Shown here: one piece after another, positions 46,701 through 55,344 of the stretch
How positions within the stretch are numbered: position 1 is the stretch's first letter
Layout: every line of letters starts with the position of its first letter
From: Okeania sp. KiyG1
Lineage (GTDB): Bacteria > Cyanobacteriota > Cyanobacteriia > Cyanobacteriales > Microcoleaceae
Direction: 5' to 3'
DNA length: 64,000 nt
Assembly: GCF_014132355.1 (NCBI RefSeq)
Contig: NZ_BLZO01000153.1
Location: 1-64,000, forward strand
The notes under the pieces: generated by a model
What the model was told of the DNA's origin: nothing
Databases searched by the model: none
The model's input: the letters and a program-made list of their open reading frames with translations, nothing else
Position numbers and translations under genes: made by a program

Positions 46701-49700
46701 TACTTCCCGCACTCGTCCTAATAATTCCCCAAAGCTGGGATTACCCCCCAAGTCAGTTCGCAACACTAGGGTATTGACAAAAAACCCGATCGAACCTTCG
46801 AGTTCCGTGCGATCGCGGTTGGCTATGGGGGTGCCGATAATGATATCCGACTGCCCCGAATAGCGCGATAGCAATACTTTGAATGCTGCCAGTAAGGTCA
46901 TGTACAATGTCACGCCTGACTGACGACTTAACTCTTTGAGGGATGATGTGAGTTCTTCTGATAGTTGGAAAGATTCTTTCCCACCGGTGTAAGTTTGCAC
47001 TCTGGGACGGGGGTAATCTAGGGGCAGTTCTAAGACCGGTAGCTCTCCTCCTAATTGCTGTTTCCAGTAGTTGAGTTGGGTTTCTAATACTTCCCCTTGT
47101 AACCACTGCCTCTGCCAGGCGGCATAGTCGCCATATTGAATGGGCAATTCTGCTAATGGTGACGGTTTACCACAACTGAAAGCTTGATAGATCGCGGACA
47201 ACTCTTGGCGCAAAATTCCCCTCGACCAGCCATCAAAAGCAATATGATGCACGTTCAATAGCAAAATATGCTTTTGGTCTTCTAGTTGCAATATACTCGC
47301 CCGCAGTAAAGGCGCTTGTTCTAAATCAAACGGTTGCTTGGCGAATGCTTCTGTCAACTTTTGCACTTCCAGCGATCGGTCCGGTTCTGATAATTCCCGT
47401 AGGTCGATGACCGGTACAGTTAGTTGACAGTCTGGTGCGATCGCCATCCGCGCCACACCAGAGACTGACTTAAAGCTAGTCCCCAGGACTGAGTGGCGAC
47501 GGATTATTTCTGTGAGGGATTGTTCGAGGGCATCTATGTTGAGTCCCCCAGTTAGCTGCCATACCGTCGGCATATTGTAGGCAGAGGTATCTCCTGCTTC
47601 TAGTTGGTGGAGGAACCACAGTCGTTCTTGGGCAAAACTTAAGGGCAAATCTTGCTCGCTCGATACCCTCTCGATGGCTGGGGCGATGGCCAGTTGCTCA
47701 TCATTTTGACTCCTGCGGTTGAGTTGTGCTTCTAGTTCGGCTACTGTGGGGGCTTCAAAGATACTGCGTAGGGGGATTTCTACCTCGAAGGTTTCTCGCA
47801 ACCTGGAAATGACTTGAGTTGCGAACAGAGAATGTCCTCCCAGTTCAAAAAAGTTGTCGTGAATTCCGCAGCCTTCGATGCCCAAGACAGATGAGATGAT
47901 TTCGGCGAGTAACTCTTGGGCTGGAGTTTGGGGGCCGACAAAAGAAGCCGATGTGGTGGAGTCTAGTTCCGGTGCTTTTAAGGCACGTCGGTTCACCTTG
48001 CCGTTGGGAGTTAAGGGTAGAGATTCCAAGATGACAAAAACAGCCGGAATCATGTAATCGGGTAGCTTACTTTTGAGGAAGGAGCGCAATTCACTCTTGA
48101 CCGGTTGAGATCCCTTGGCTACTACATAGGCAACAAGGCGCTTCTCTGAGGGATTGTCTTGGAGGGCAATAACCACGGCTTCTTTGACTTGAGGGCGTTG
48201 TGCCAGCGCAGCTTCTATTTCCCCCAGTTCAATCCGGTATCCCCTGAGCTTGACCTGGAAATCTTTGCGCCCGAGAAATTCGAGGCTGCCATCCGGTCTC
48301 AGGCGACCGATATCTCCCGTGCGGTAAATCCGTCGGTTGCCCCCGTCTGGGTCGGCCAAAAAAACCTTGTCGGTCAGCTGAGGTTGCCGCCAATAGCCCA
48401 GGGCGATATAGGGACTGCGAATCCCGATTTCCCCGTAGAAATCCGTGACCTGGCCGTTGTCGTCGAACAAGATAATTTCTGTTTCTGCGAGGGGATAACC
48501 TACTGGAACTTGATTACCGACCTCTGTTTGGCGATCGATAAAATACTGTAAGCTAATGGTCGATTCTGTCGAACCCATCAGATTGACTAAGATACAGTTC
48601 TCACTGAAGTGCTGAAGGTAGATCTCGACATCTTGAGGTTTGACCTCCTCTCCTCCTAAGACGATTAAACGCATCGGCGACAAACAGTCTGCTGCCGTCA
48701 GGTGGCTCTTCAAGTGCCGGAATACAGTGGGGGTGGAGTGATAAATTGTCATCCCGGACTGCTGAAGATAAGTAGGCAAAGGAGCTAGACCTTCAGACTT
48801 GATGTCGAAGGGATACAGGGTCGCACCATTTAACAAGGCTGCAAATATGTCCACAATTGCCGCATCAAAGCAGAGGGATGACAGCAGGGTTAACTTATCA
48901 TTGGGCGTAATTTTGAGATTATTGGTGTAGTTCCTGATGAAATGCAGCACGTTGCGATGATTTTGCATTACCCCTTTAGGAACTCCGGTAGAACCTGAGG
49001 TGTAGAGTATGTATGCGAGTTGGTCTGGGGCAATTTCCGGTTTCATCACAGAGCCATCATCTGTTACATCTTCCTTATCAATATTGATGAGGGTTATTGC
49101 CTCCGGGCATAATTCCACTGCCAATTCCCGATTCGCGTTGTTGGTCGCTATGGCCGTTGCCTGAGAATCTTCGAGAATATAAGCGAGTCTTTCTCTCGGA
49201 TAGTTCGGGTCGAGGGGCACATAAGTTTTTCCGGCTTTGAGGACTCCTAAAATTGCTGCTATTGCCAGGGCATCATGTTCCAATAGCAGGGCTATGCGTT
49301 GTTGGGCGCCACCGCATTTGTCGAGGACTATTCGTGCCACTCCCTCCGCCGTCCGTTCTAGTTCCGTATAAGTCCATTGGTAATTCTTGGTTTTGATGGC
49401 TAGATTCTGGGGATATTGCCTCACCTGTTGAGAAAATCGCTCTGGGATCGATCGCTCTATTTCTGTGCGTACAAATTCCCTAAATTCTTTCTCCGCAGGA
49501 ATCTGGTTCGCCAGGAGAGGAGTATGCTTATGTTCGGTTCTTAATAGAGCCAAACCTGAGAGCCTCTGTTGGGGATTATTGACAATCTGCTCTAATAAAT
49601 ACTGATAGTGTTCCAGCAGTTGGTCCATTCTCAGGGAACTAAATAGCTCGGCGTTGTACGATAATGTTAGTTGAATGCTCTCATGGGCTTCTCGAACATA

Positions 49701-50645
49701 TAGAGTTAAGTCAAACTTAGACTGAGCAGCTCCTAAAGAGAGGTTTTCTACTGTCATTCCTGGGAGTGACAAGGGACGACGGGGCACGTTCACCATGTCG
49801 AACCAAACTTGAAATAGGGGATTGCGACTCAAATCTCGCTCGGGTTGCAACTGTTCGACCAGCTTCTCAAAGGGCATATCTTTATGAGCATAAGCCCCCA
49901 AGGTTACTTCTCGCACTCGTCCTAATAATTCCCCAAAGCTGGGATTACCCCCCAAGTCAGTTCGCAACACTAGGGTATTGACAAAAAAGCCGATAAGACC
50001 TTCGAGTTCCGTGCGATCGCGGTTGGCTATGGGGGTGCCTACAATCATATCTGACTGCCCCGAATAACGTGATAGCAATACTTTGAATGCTGCCAGTAAA
50101 CTCATGTACAACGTCACCCCTTCCTGGCGGCTCAACTCTTTGAGGGATGATGTGAGTTCTTGGGAAAGTTGCAAATATTTTTTGCCGCCCCTGTAGGTTT
50201 GCACTTTGGGACGGGGGTAATCTAGGGGCAGTTCTAATACCGGTAGCTCCGGTGATAATTGCTGTTTCCAGTAGTTGATTTGGCTTTCTAATACTTCCCC
50301 TTGTAACCACTGCCTTTGCCAGGCTGCATAGTCGGCATATTGGAGCGGTAATTCTGCTAATGGTGACGGTTTACCACAACTCAAAGCTTGATAAATCACC
50401 GACAACTCTTGGCGCAAAATTCCCCTCGACCAGCCATCAAAAGCAATATGATGCACGTTCAATAGTAAAACATGCTTTTGCTCTTCTAGTTGCAATATCT
50501 TCCCCCGCAGTAACGGTGCTTGTTCTAAATCAAACGGTTGCTTACCTTCGGCCTCTGTCAACTTTTGCACTTGCAGGGATTGGTCCGGTTGTGATAATTC
50601 CCGTAGGTCGATGACAGCCAAAGTTAGTTGACACTCTGGTGCCAG
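43695..50645 (-). CDS. NRPS modules 2 and 3 with terminal thioesterase (C-A-T-C-A-T-TE)
   Basis: Residue numbers refer to the open frame that extends back to 50825; its first 60 residues are out-of-frame noise. Condensation motif HHIAFDG at 125-131, adenylation core YTSGSTGVPKG at about 608-618, carrier LGGHSL with Ser999; then C3 (HHIAFDG 1193-1199), A3 (about 1676) and T3 (about Ser2066, LGGHSLL). A type I thioesterase closes it (about 2100-2376) with GGFCLG, so Cys2196 replaces the usual Ser, plus Asp2223 and His2356. It continues the frame of the upstream NRPS gene after an indel near 50640-50655. The product is a peptide; all three adenylation pockets look alike and unlike codes I know. 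Confidence 0.85.
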   Translation of the reverse strand: MAPECQLTLAVIDLRELSQPDQSLQVQKLTEAEGKQPFDLEQAPLLRGKILQLEEQKHVLLLNVHHIAFDGWSRGILRQELSVIYQALSCGKPSPLAELPLQYADYAAWQRQWLQGEVLESQINYWKQQLSPELPVLELPLDYPRPKVQTYRGGKKYLQLSQELTSSLKELSRQEGVTLYMSLLAAFKVLLSRYSGQSDMIVGTPIANRDRTELEGLIGFFVNTLVLRTDLGGNPSFGELLGRVREVTLGAYAHKDMPFEKLVEQLQPERDLSRNPLFQVWFDMVNVPRRPLSLPGMTVENLSLGAAQSKFDLTLYVREAHESIQLTLSYNAELFSSLRMDQLLEHYQYLLEQIVNNPQQRLSGLALLRTEHKHTPLLANQIPAEKEFREFVRTEIERSIPERFSQQVRQYPQNLAIKTKNYQWTYTELERTAEGVARIVLDKCGGAQQRIALLLEHDALAIAAILGVLKAGKTYVPLDPNYPRERLAYILEDSQATAIATNNANRELAVELCPEAITLINIDKEDVTDDGSVMKPEIAPDQLAYILYTSGSTGVPKGVMQNHRNVLHFIRNYTNNLKITPNDKLTLLSSLCFDAAIVDIFAALLNGATLYPFDIKSEGLAPLPTYLQQSGMTIYHSTPTVFRHLKSHLTAADCLSPMRLIVLGGEEVKPQDVEIYLQHFSENCILVNLMGSTESTISLQYFIDRQTEVGNQVPVGYPLAETEIILFDDNGQVTDFYGEIGIRSPYIALGYWRQPQLTDKVFLADPDGGNRRIYRTGDIGRLRPDGSLEFLGRKDFQVKLRGYRIELGEIEAALAQRPQVKEAVVIALQDNPSEKRLVAYVVAKGSQPVKSELRSFLKSKLPDYMIPAVFVILESLPLTPNGKVNRRALKAPELDSTTSASFVGPQTPAQELLAEIISSVLGIEGCGIHDNFFELGGHSLFATQVISRLRETFEVEIPLRSIFEAPTVAELEAQLNRRSQNDEQLAIAPAIERVSSEQDLPLSFAQERLWFLHQLEAGDTSAYNMPTVWQLTGGLNIDALEQSLTEIIRRHSVLGTSFKSVSGVARMAIAPDCQLTVPVIDLRELSEPDRSLEVQKLTEAFAKQPFDLEQAPLLRASILQLEDQKHILLLNVHHIAFDGWSRGILRQELSAIYQAFSCGKPSPLAELPIQYGDYAAWQRQWLQGEVLETQLNYWKQQLGGELPVLELPLDYPRPRVQTYTGGKESFQLSEELTSSLKELSRQSGVTLYMTLLAAFKVLLSRYSGQSDIIIGTPIANRDRTELEGSIGFFVNTLVLRTDLGGNPSFGELLGRVREVTLGAYVHKDMPFEKLVEQLQPERDLSRNPLFQVWFDMVNVPRRPLSLPGLTVEKLSLGVAQSKFDLTLYVLQTNESIQLTLSYNAELFSSLRMSQLLEHYQYLLEQIVNVPQQRLSGLALLRTEHKHYPDLREQISPSLAFREFARTEIERSLPERFAQQVRQYPQNLAIKTPNYQWTYTELERKAEGVAGIVLNKCGGAQQRIALLLEHDAPAIAAILGVLKAGKTYVPLDPSYPRERLAYILEDSQATAIATNNRNRELAVELCPEAITIINIDKEDVTDDGSVMKPEISPDQLAYILYTSGSTGVPKGVMQNHRNVLHFIRNYTNNLKITSSDKLTLLSSISFDAAIMDIFAALLNGATLYPFDIKSEGLVPLPTYLQQSGITIYHSTPTVFRHLESHLTVAQKLPQMRLIVLGGEEVTPQDVQIYQQYFGGDCILVNGLGPTESTVTLQYFIDRQTEVGHRVPVGYPIEETEIILFDDNGQVTDFYGEIGIRSPYIALGYWRQPQRTDKVFIADPEGGNKRIYRTGDIGRLGPDGGIEFLGRKDFQVKLRGYRIELGEIEAVLAQHPQVKEAVVIALEDNPGNKRLVTYVVAKGSQPVMSELRSFAKSKLPDYMIPAAFVILESLPLTPNGKVNRHALPAPDVSTQEVGEIPPRTTTELQLAQIWSEVLNLPSVGVRDNFFDLGGHSLLGLRLMASIEQQFGMRLPLTTLFTEPTIESQGRLLTSTPNTQSFSPLVPIRQTGSKPPFFCVHPRGGIVLCLADLARQLGVEQPFYALQSVGLNGEEKPLTSFEDMATSFIKTIQTVRPQGPYQLGGFCLGAKIAFEIAQQLSSLGHEISLLALIDPFSPFLFKKPLPDEARLVTSFAGSLSRLFHKELPVSANRLEQLGLDEKLNYIFKEGTRVQLLPPEMGLEQIRQLFAVYQANSLASYSYVPQPYSGRINLFCAEKTLEQLAEEHIQGWSSLAAGGINIHKIAGDHYSIIYSEALAKGLGPYLRF
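46511..47477. repeat. Copy 2 of a 967-bp duplicated condensation-domain segment
   Basis: This stretch (condensation domain of module 3) appears identical to 52912-53878 (module 1), offset by 6401 bp. The flanking NRPS sequence diverges at both ends. It indicates recent gene conversion or duplication between modules, or an assembly collapse. Confidence 0.7.
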
Positions 50646-53600
50646 CGACCTATACGGGCCACACCTGAGACCGACTGAAAGCTCGTCCGTAGAACTTCGT
50701 GACGTCTGATTATTTCTGTGAGGGATTGTTCGAGGGCATCTATGTTGAGTTTCCCAGTTAGCTGCAATATACTCGGCATATTGTAGGCAGAGGTATCTCC
50801 TTGTTCTAGTTGGTGGAGGAACCACAGTCGTTCTTGGGCAAAACTTAAGGGCTTCTCGGAGTTCTCTACCCTCCCGATGACTGGGGCGATGGGGAGTTGC
50901 CCCTCATTTTGACGGTTGAGTTGTGCTTCTAGTTGGGCAACCGTGGGCGCTTCAAAGATACTGCGTAGGGGCATTTCTACCGCAAAGGTTTCTCGCAACC
51001 TGGAAATGACTTGAGTTCCGAACAGGGAATGTCCCCCCAGTTCAAAGAAGTTGTCGTGAATTCCGACTTGTTCAATTCCCAAGACTGATGCGTAGATGTC
51101 CGCCAGTAACTCTTGGGCTGGAGTTTGGGGGCCGACAAAAGGAGCCGATGTGCTGGAATCTAGTTCCGGTGCTTTTAAGGCACGTCGGTTCACCTTGCCG
51201 TTGGGAGTCAAGGGCAGAGACTCCAGCATGACAAAAGCTGCCGGAATCATGTAATCGGGTAGCTTGCTTTTCGCGAAGCTGCGCAATTCACTCATCACCG
51301 GTTGAGAGCCCTTGGCTACTACATAGGCTACCAGCCGTTTATCCCCGGGATTGTCTTCGCGGGCAATAACCACGGCTTCTTTGACTTGAGGATGTTTTAG
51401 CAGCACTGCTTCTATTTCCCCCAGTTCAATCCGGTACCCCCTCAGCTTGACCTGGAAATCTTTGCGCCCTACAAATTCAATCCGGCCATCGGGTCCCAGG
51501 CGACCGATATCTCCCGTGCGGTAAATTCGCTTGTTGCCCCCTTCCGGGTCGGCAATAAAAACCTTGTCGGTTAGTTGAGGTTGCCGCCAATAGCCCAGGG
51601 CGAGGTAGGGACTGCGAATCCCGATTTCTCCATAGAAAGGAGTGACCTGGCCGTTGTCGTCGAACAAGATAATTTCTGTTTCTTCGAGGGGATAACCTAC
51701 TGGAACTTTATTGCCGACCTCTGTTTGGCGATCGATAAAATATTGTAAGCTAATGGTCGATTCTGTCGAACCCATCAGATTTACCAATCTACAGTTTTCA
51801 TGGAAGTGCTGTTGGTAAATCTGCACCTCTTGGTGTTTAACCTCCTCTCCTCCCAGGACAATGAAACGCATCTGGGGTAAACTGTCTGGTTCCGAAAGGT
51901 GGTTCGTCCAGTGTCGGTAAACGGTGGGGATGGAGTGATAAATGGTAATCTCTTCGTGCTGAAGATAAGTAGGCACTGGAGCTAGACCTTCAGACTTGAG
52001 GTCGAATGGGTACAGGGTCGCACCATTTAATAAGGCCGCAAATATGTCCACAATTGCCCCATCAAAGCAGAGGGATGACAGCAGGGTTAACTTATCAGAG
52101 GAGGTTATTTTGAGATTATTGGTGTAGTTCCTGATAAAATGCAGCACGTTGCGATGATTTTGCATCACTCCTTTGGGTCGTCCGGTGGAACCCGACGTGT
52201 AGAGTATGTATGCGAGTTGCTCTGGGGCAATTTCTGGTTTGCTGTGGGACCAATCTCCCGCTACATCCATAATATCGATATTGATGAGCCTCATTTCCTC
52301 TGGCAGCAATTCCACCGCCAATTCCCAATTCTGGTTGTTGGTTACCACCGCCGTTGTCTGAGAATCTTCTAAGATATAAGCCAGCCTTTCTCTGGGATAG
52401 CTTGGGTCTAGAAAAACATAAGTTTTTCCGGCTAAGAGGACTCCTAAAATTGCTGCTATTGCTGGGGCATCATGTTCCAATAGCAGGGCAATTCGTTGTT
52501 GGGCACCACCGCATTTGTTGAGGACTATTCCTGCGACTCCCTCCGCTTTACGTTCTAGTTCTGTATAAGTCCATTGGTAATTTGGGGTTTTGATGGCTAT
52601 ATTCTGGGGATATTGCCGAACCTGTTGAGAAAATCGCTCTGGGAGCGATTGAGAGATTTCTGTTCGCGCAAATTCCCTAAAGGCAAGGCCCGGAGCAATC
52701 TGCTCCCTAAGCTCGGGATAATGCTTCTGGGAGGTTCTTAATAGAGCCAAACCTGAGAGCCTCTGTTGGGGTAAGTTGACTATCTGCTCTAATAAATACT
52801 GATAGTGTTCCAGCAGTTGAGACATTCTCAGGGAACTAAATAGCTCGGCATTGTACGCCAATGTTAGTTGAATGCTGCGATCTGTTTCTCGAATATATAG
52901 AGTTAAGTCAAACTTGGACTGAGCAACTCCTAAAGAGAGTTTTTCTACTGTCAGCCCTGGGAGTGACAAGGGACGACGGGGCACGTTCACCATATCGAAC
53001 CAAACTTGAAAGAGAGGATTGCGACTTAAATCTCGCTCCGGTTGCAACTGTTCGACGAGCTTCTCAAAGGGCATATCTTTATGAACATAAGCCCCCAAGG
53101 TTACTTCCCGCACTCGTCCTAATAATTCCCCAAAGCTGGGATTACCCCCCAAGTCAGTTCGCAACACTAGGGTATTGACAAAAAACCCGATCGAACCTTC
53201 GAGTTCCGTGCGATCGCGGTTGGCTATGGGGGTGCCGATAATGATATCCGACTGCCCCGAATAGCGCGATAGCAATACTTTGAATGCTGCCAGTAAGGTC
53301 ATGTACAATGTCACGCCTGACTGACGACTTAACTCTTTGAGGGATGATGTGAGTTCTTCTGATAGTTGGAAAGATTCTTTCCCACCGGTGTAAGTTTGCA
53401 CTCTGGGACGGGGGTAATCTAGGGGCAGTTCTAAGACCGGTAGCTCTCCTCCTAATTGCTGTTTCCAGTAGTTGAGTTGGGTTTCTAATACTTCCCCTTG
53501 TAACCACTGCCTCTGCCAGGCGGCATAGTCGCCATATTGAATGGGCAATTCTGCTAATGGTGACGGTTTACCACAACTGAAAGCTTGATAGATCGCGGAC

Positions 53601-54289
53601 AACTCTTGGCGCAAAATTCCCCTCGACCAGCCATCAAAAGCAATATGATGCACGTTCAATAGCAAAATATGCTTTTGGTCTTCTAGTTGCAATATACTCG
53701 CCCGCAGTAAAGGCGCTTGTTCTAAATCAAACGGTTGCTTGGCGAATGCTTCTGTCAACTTTTGCACTTCCAGCGATCGGTCCGGTTCTGATAATTCCCG
53801 TAGGTCGATGACCGGTACAGTTAGTTGACAGTCTGGTGCGATCGCCATCCGCGCCACACCAGAGACTGACTTAAAGCTCGTTCGTAGAACTTCGTGACGT
53901 CTGATTATTTCTGTGAGGGATTGTTCGAGGGCATCTATGTTGAGTCCCCCAGTTAGCTGCGATACCGTCGGCATATTGTAGGCAGAGGTATCTCCTGCTT
54001 CTAGTTGATGAAGGAACCACAATCGTTCTTGGGCAAAAGAAGGAGGAATGTCACTGCGGTCATCTATTCGTTTGATAGTGCGATAATTCGTATTAGAAGT
54101 TCGTCCAAAGCGATCGCTTTGTAAAAAAGCAATTATTTCTGCTTTTTGCTCTTTAATTTGGACTCGCAACTCTGGAGTTAGCGATCCTTTTGGAGCGTTA
54201 AACTTAAGGCGATCGCCCTCTACCCAGAGTTTGATATCCAAACTGCCAATGTAAGATAAAAGTTCTGCTGTTGCCTTAAATTTTTTCAT
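50624..54289 (-). CDS. NRPS module 1 (TubC dock, C-A-T) and start of module 2
   Basis: A TubC-type N-terminal docking domain (about residues 1-58, LWVEGDRLKF and LTPELRVQIKEQK) shows that an upstream synthetase subunit is expected. Then come condensation (HHIAFDG 214-220), adenylation (YTSGSTGRPKG 697-707, GK at 1031-1032), carrier (LGGHSL, Ser1088) and the first 90 residues of a second condensation domain. The frame ends by a 2-nt excess near 50640-50655 at what would otherwise be a GCGATCGC site; the next frame continues the same domain. Repaired, the two frames make one NRPS of about 3531 residues (C-A-T)x3-TE. It starts 2 bases after the sulfotransferase fragment. Confidence 0.85.
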   Translation of the reverse strand: MKKFKATAELLSYIGSLDIKLWVEGDRLKFNAPKGSLTPELRVQIKEQKAEIIAFLQSDRFGRTSNTNYRTIKRIDDRSDIPPSFAQERLWFLHQLEAGDTSAYNMPTVSQLTGGLNIDALEQSLTEIIRRHEVLRTSFKSVSGVARMAIAPDCQLTVPVIDLRELSEPDRSLEVQKLTEAFAKQPFDLEQAPLLRASILQLEDQKHILLLNVHHIAFDGWSRGILRQELSAIYQAFSCGKPSPLAELPIQYGDYAAWQRQWLQGEVLETQLNYWKQQLGGELPVLELPLDYPRPRVQTYTGGKESFQLSEELTSSLKELSRQSGVTLYMTLLAAFKVLLSRYSGQSDIIIGTPIANRDRTELEGSIGFFVNTLVLRTDLGGNPSFGELLGRVREVTLGAYVHKDMPFEKLVEQLQPERDLSRNPLFQVWFDMVNVPRRPLSLPGLTVEKLSLGVAQSKFDLTLYIRETDRSIQLTLAYNAELFSSLRMSQLLEHYQYLLEQIVNLPQQRLSGLALLRTSQKHYPELREQIAPGLAFREFARTEISQSLPERFSQQVRQYPQNIAIKTPNYQWTYTELERKAEGVAGIVLNKCGGAQQRIALLLEHDAPAIAAILGVLLAGKTYVFLDPSYPRERLAYILEDSQTTAVVTNNQNWELAVELLPEEMRLINIDIMDVAGDWSHSKPEIAPEQLAYILYTSGSTGRPKGVMQNHRNVLHFIRNYTNNLKITSSDKLTLLSSLCFDGAIVDIFAALLNGATLYPFDLKSEGLAPVPTYLQHEEITIYHSIPTVYRHWTNHLSEPDSLPQMRFIVLGGEEVKHQEVQIYQQHFHENCRLVNLMGSTESTISLQYFIDRQTEVGNKVPVGYPLEETEIILFDDNGQVTPFYGEIGIRSPYLALGYWRQPQLTDKVFIADPEGGNKRIYRTGDIGRLGPDGRIEFVGRKDFQVKLRGYRIELGEIEAVLLKHPQVKEAVVIAREDNPGDKRLVAYVVAKGSQPVMSELRSFAKSKLPDYMIPAAFVMLESLPLTPNGKVNRRALKAPELDSSTSAPFVGPQTPAQELLADIYASVLGIEQVGIHDNFFELGGHSLFGTQVISRLRETFAVEMPLRSIFEAPTVAQLEAQLNRQNEGQLPIAPVIGRVENSEKPLSFAQERLWFLHQLEQGDTSAYNMPSILQLTGKLNIDALEQSLTEIIRRHEVLRTSFQSVSGVARIGRWHQSVN
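52912..53878. repeat. Copy 1 of a 967-bp duplicated condensation-domain segment
   Basis: This copy encodes about 320 residues of the module 1 condensation domain, from SVSGVARMA to AQSKFDLTLY. It is apparently identical to 46511-47477. The boundary at 53878/47477 is marked by differing bases (TTAAAGCTCG against TTAAAGCTAG). Confidence 0.7.
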
Positions 54290-54291
54290 TG

Positions 54292-54805
54292 TTAAATTTC
54301 TCCTTCTTCTCGGTTGTTATCTGTAACATTCATTTTTTCATACCCCAACTCTTCTGCCACCTGCCAAGTTTCTTCTGCTAAAAAATCGACTTGGTAATCT
54401 TCCTTCCAGCGATCGGCAGCTTTAGCATCAATACTCTTGTGAGTATGAAACTTGGGGTCGCCCACCATTCTAGATACAGAATCAATACTATCACTCATAC
54501 GCTGTTTCTTTTCCTTATACGGTTGGAGCATATCGACATGGAAATCCAACCCTATAAATTCACATAACAGATTAACAGTGCTTTGGGGTTGTTGCACTAA
54601 ATCTTCATACTTAACCCGATGCTGACGGGAACTCGGTACATTTTTCAGGAATTTTAGTATATTGTCATGACATATCGACCACATTAATTCTCCCTTTTGT
54701 TTGACCGAGAATCTCATATCGTCGGTGTCTTCTGCCATCCCTAGTAACAAATCTAACCTTATCTCTTCCACAGAATGAATCATGGCCAAGGGATGACGCA
54801 GTAGG
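54292..54805 (-). pseudogene. Sulfotransferase, N-terminally truncated by mini-element B
   Basis: The remaining part, LLRHPLAMIHSVEEIRLDLL to the C-terminus (RWKEDYQVDFLAEETWQVAE), matches sulfotransferases found in cyanobacterial NRPS/PKS clusters, including the WSICHDNILKFL and PYKEKKQRMSDS blocks. The N-terminal PAPS-binding part is absent: the frame runs into mini-element B at 54805/54806 and continues only as noise to 54894. It lies 2 bases upstream of the NRPS module 1 gene, so it was probably its partner or the tail of a larger synthetase. It is likely inactive. Confidence 0.8.
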
Positions 54806-55344
54806 TGTAGCGGCCAGCAATAAGATGTAGCGACCAGCAATCTTATTGCCCTCGACCAGCAATAACGAACTTTTTGAGCCAAGATTAACTGCAACTATAT
54901 TTGTGTTTGAGCCAGAATTAACTGCAACTAGCCAGCAATAACTTTTTTAGGCCAGAGTTAATTGCAAATAGTCTAAAACTTTTGTAGCATCTACATTTCC
55001 CAACAAAGGAATTGTTGGTGTGGTAAATTAACTCGTCATTAATCACAATACTTTTACTTTGAAAGATTTACGGCTTTCTTAACTTGAAAAAGCCGATTTT
55101 CTCGTTGACTCAGGTATATGAACCAGGAGTAAAAAAACGTTCGTTTTCTTTACACGTCTAGTTGCAGTTAATTCTGGCTCAAAAAAGTTATTGCTGTCTG
55201 GTTGCATTTAATTCTGGCTCAGTTGCAGTTAATTCTGGCTCAGTTGCAGTTAATTCTGGCTCAAACGTTAATCTAGTTGCAATTAATCCTGGCTCAAAAG
55301 TTCGTTATTGCTGGTCCGGGGCTTTCTTATTGCTGGTCGCTACA
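54806..55344. mobile_element. Mini-element B, Tn7-like ends with repeated internal sites (539 bp)
   Basis: The left end TGTAGCGGCCAGCAATAAGA matches, inverted, the right end TATTGCTGGTCGCTACA. Internal copies of AGCCAGAATTAACTGCAACT-type sites occur twice near the left end (54876 and 54910, plus a variant at 54951) and five times near the right (about 55159-55294). The TTAACTGCAA core and the TGTARCGGC ends are shared with mini-element A, so both belong to one transposon family. No transposase is inside. The flanks (GTAGG and GGTAA) show no target duplication. It truncates genes on both sides. Confidence 0.65.

Noticed and set aside
46753-47106. 117-aa ORF that occurs identically at 53154-53507
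   Set aside because: It is an out-of-frame shadow of the duplicated NRPS condensation domains; the identity reflects the DNA duplication.
50646-50825. First 60 residues of the long NRPS frame (MVPPPTRTRR...)
   Set aside because: This is an out-of-frame translation of the condensation domain that the other NRPS frame encodes correctly.
54806-54894. N-terminal 30 residues of the sulfotransferase frame (MQLILAQKVRYCW...)
   Set aside because: They are encoded by mini-element B terminal repeats and are not sulfotransferase sequence.
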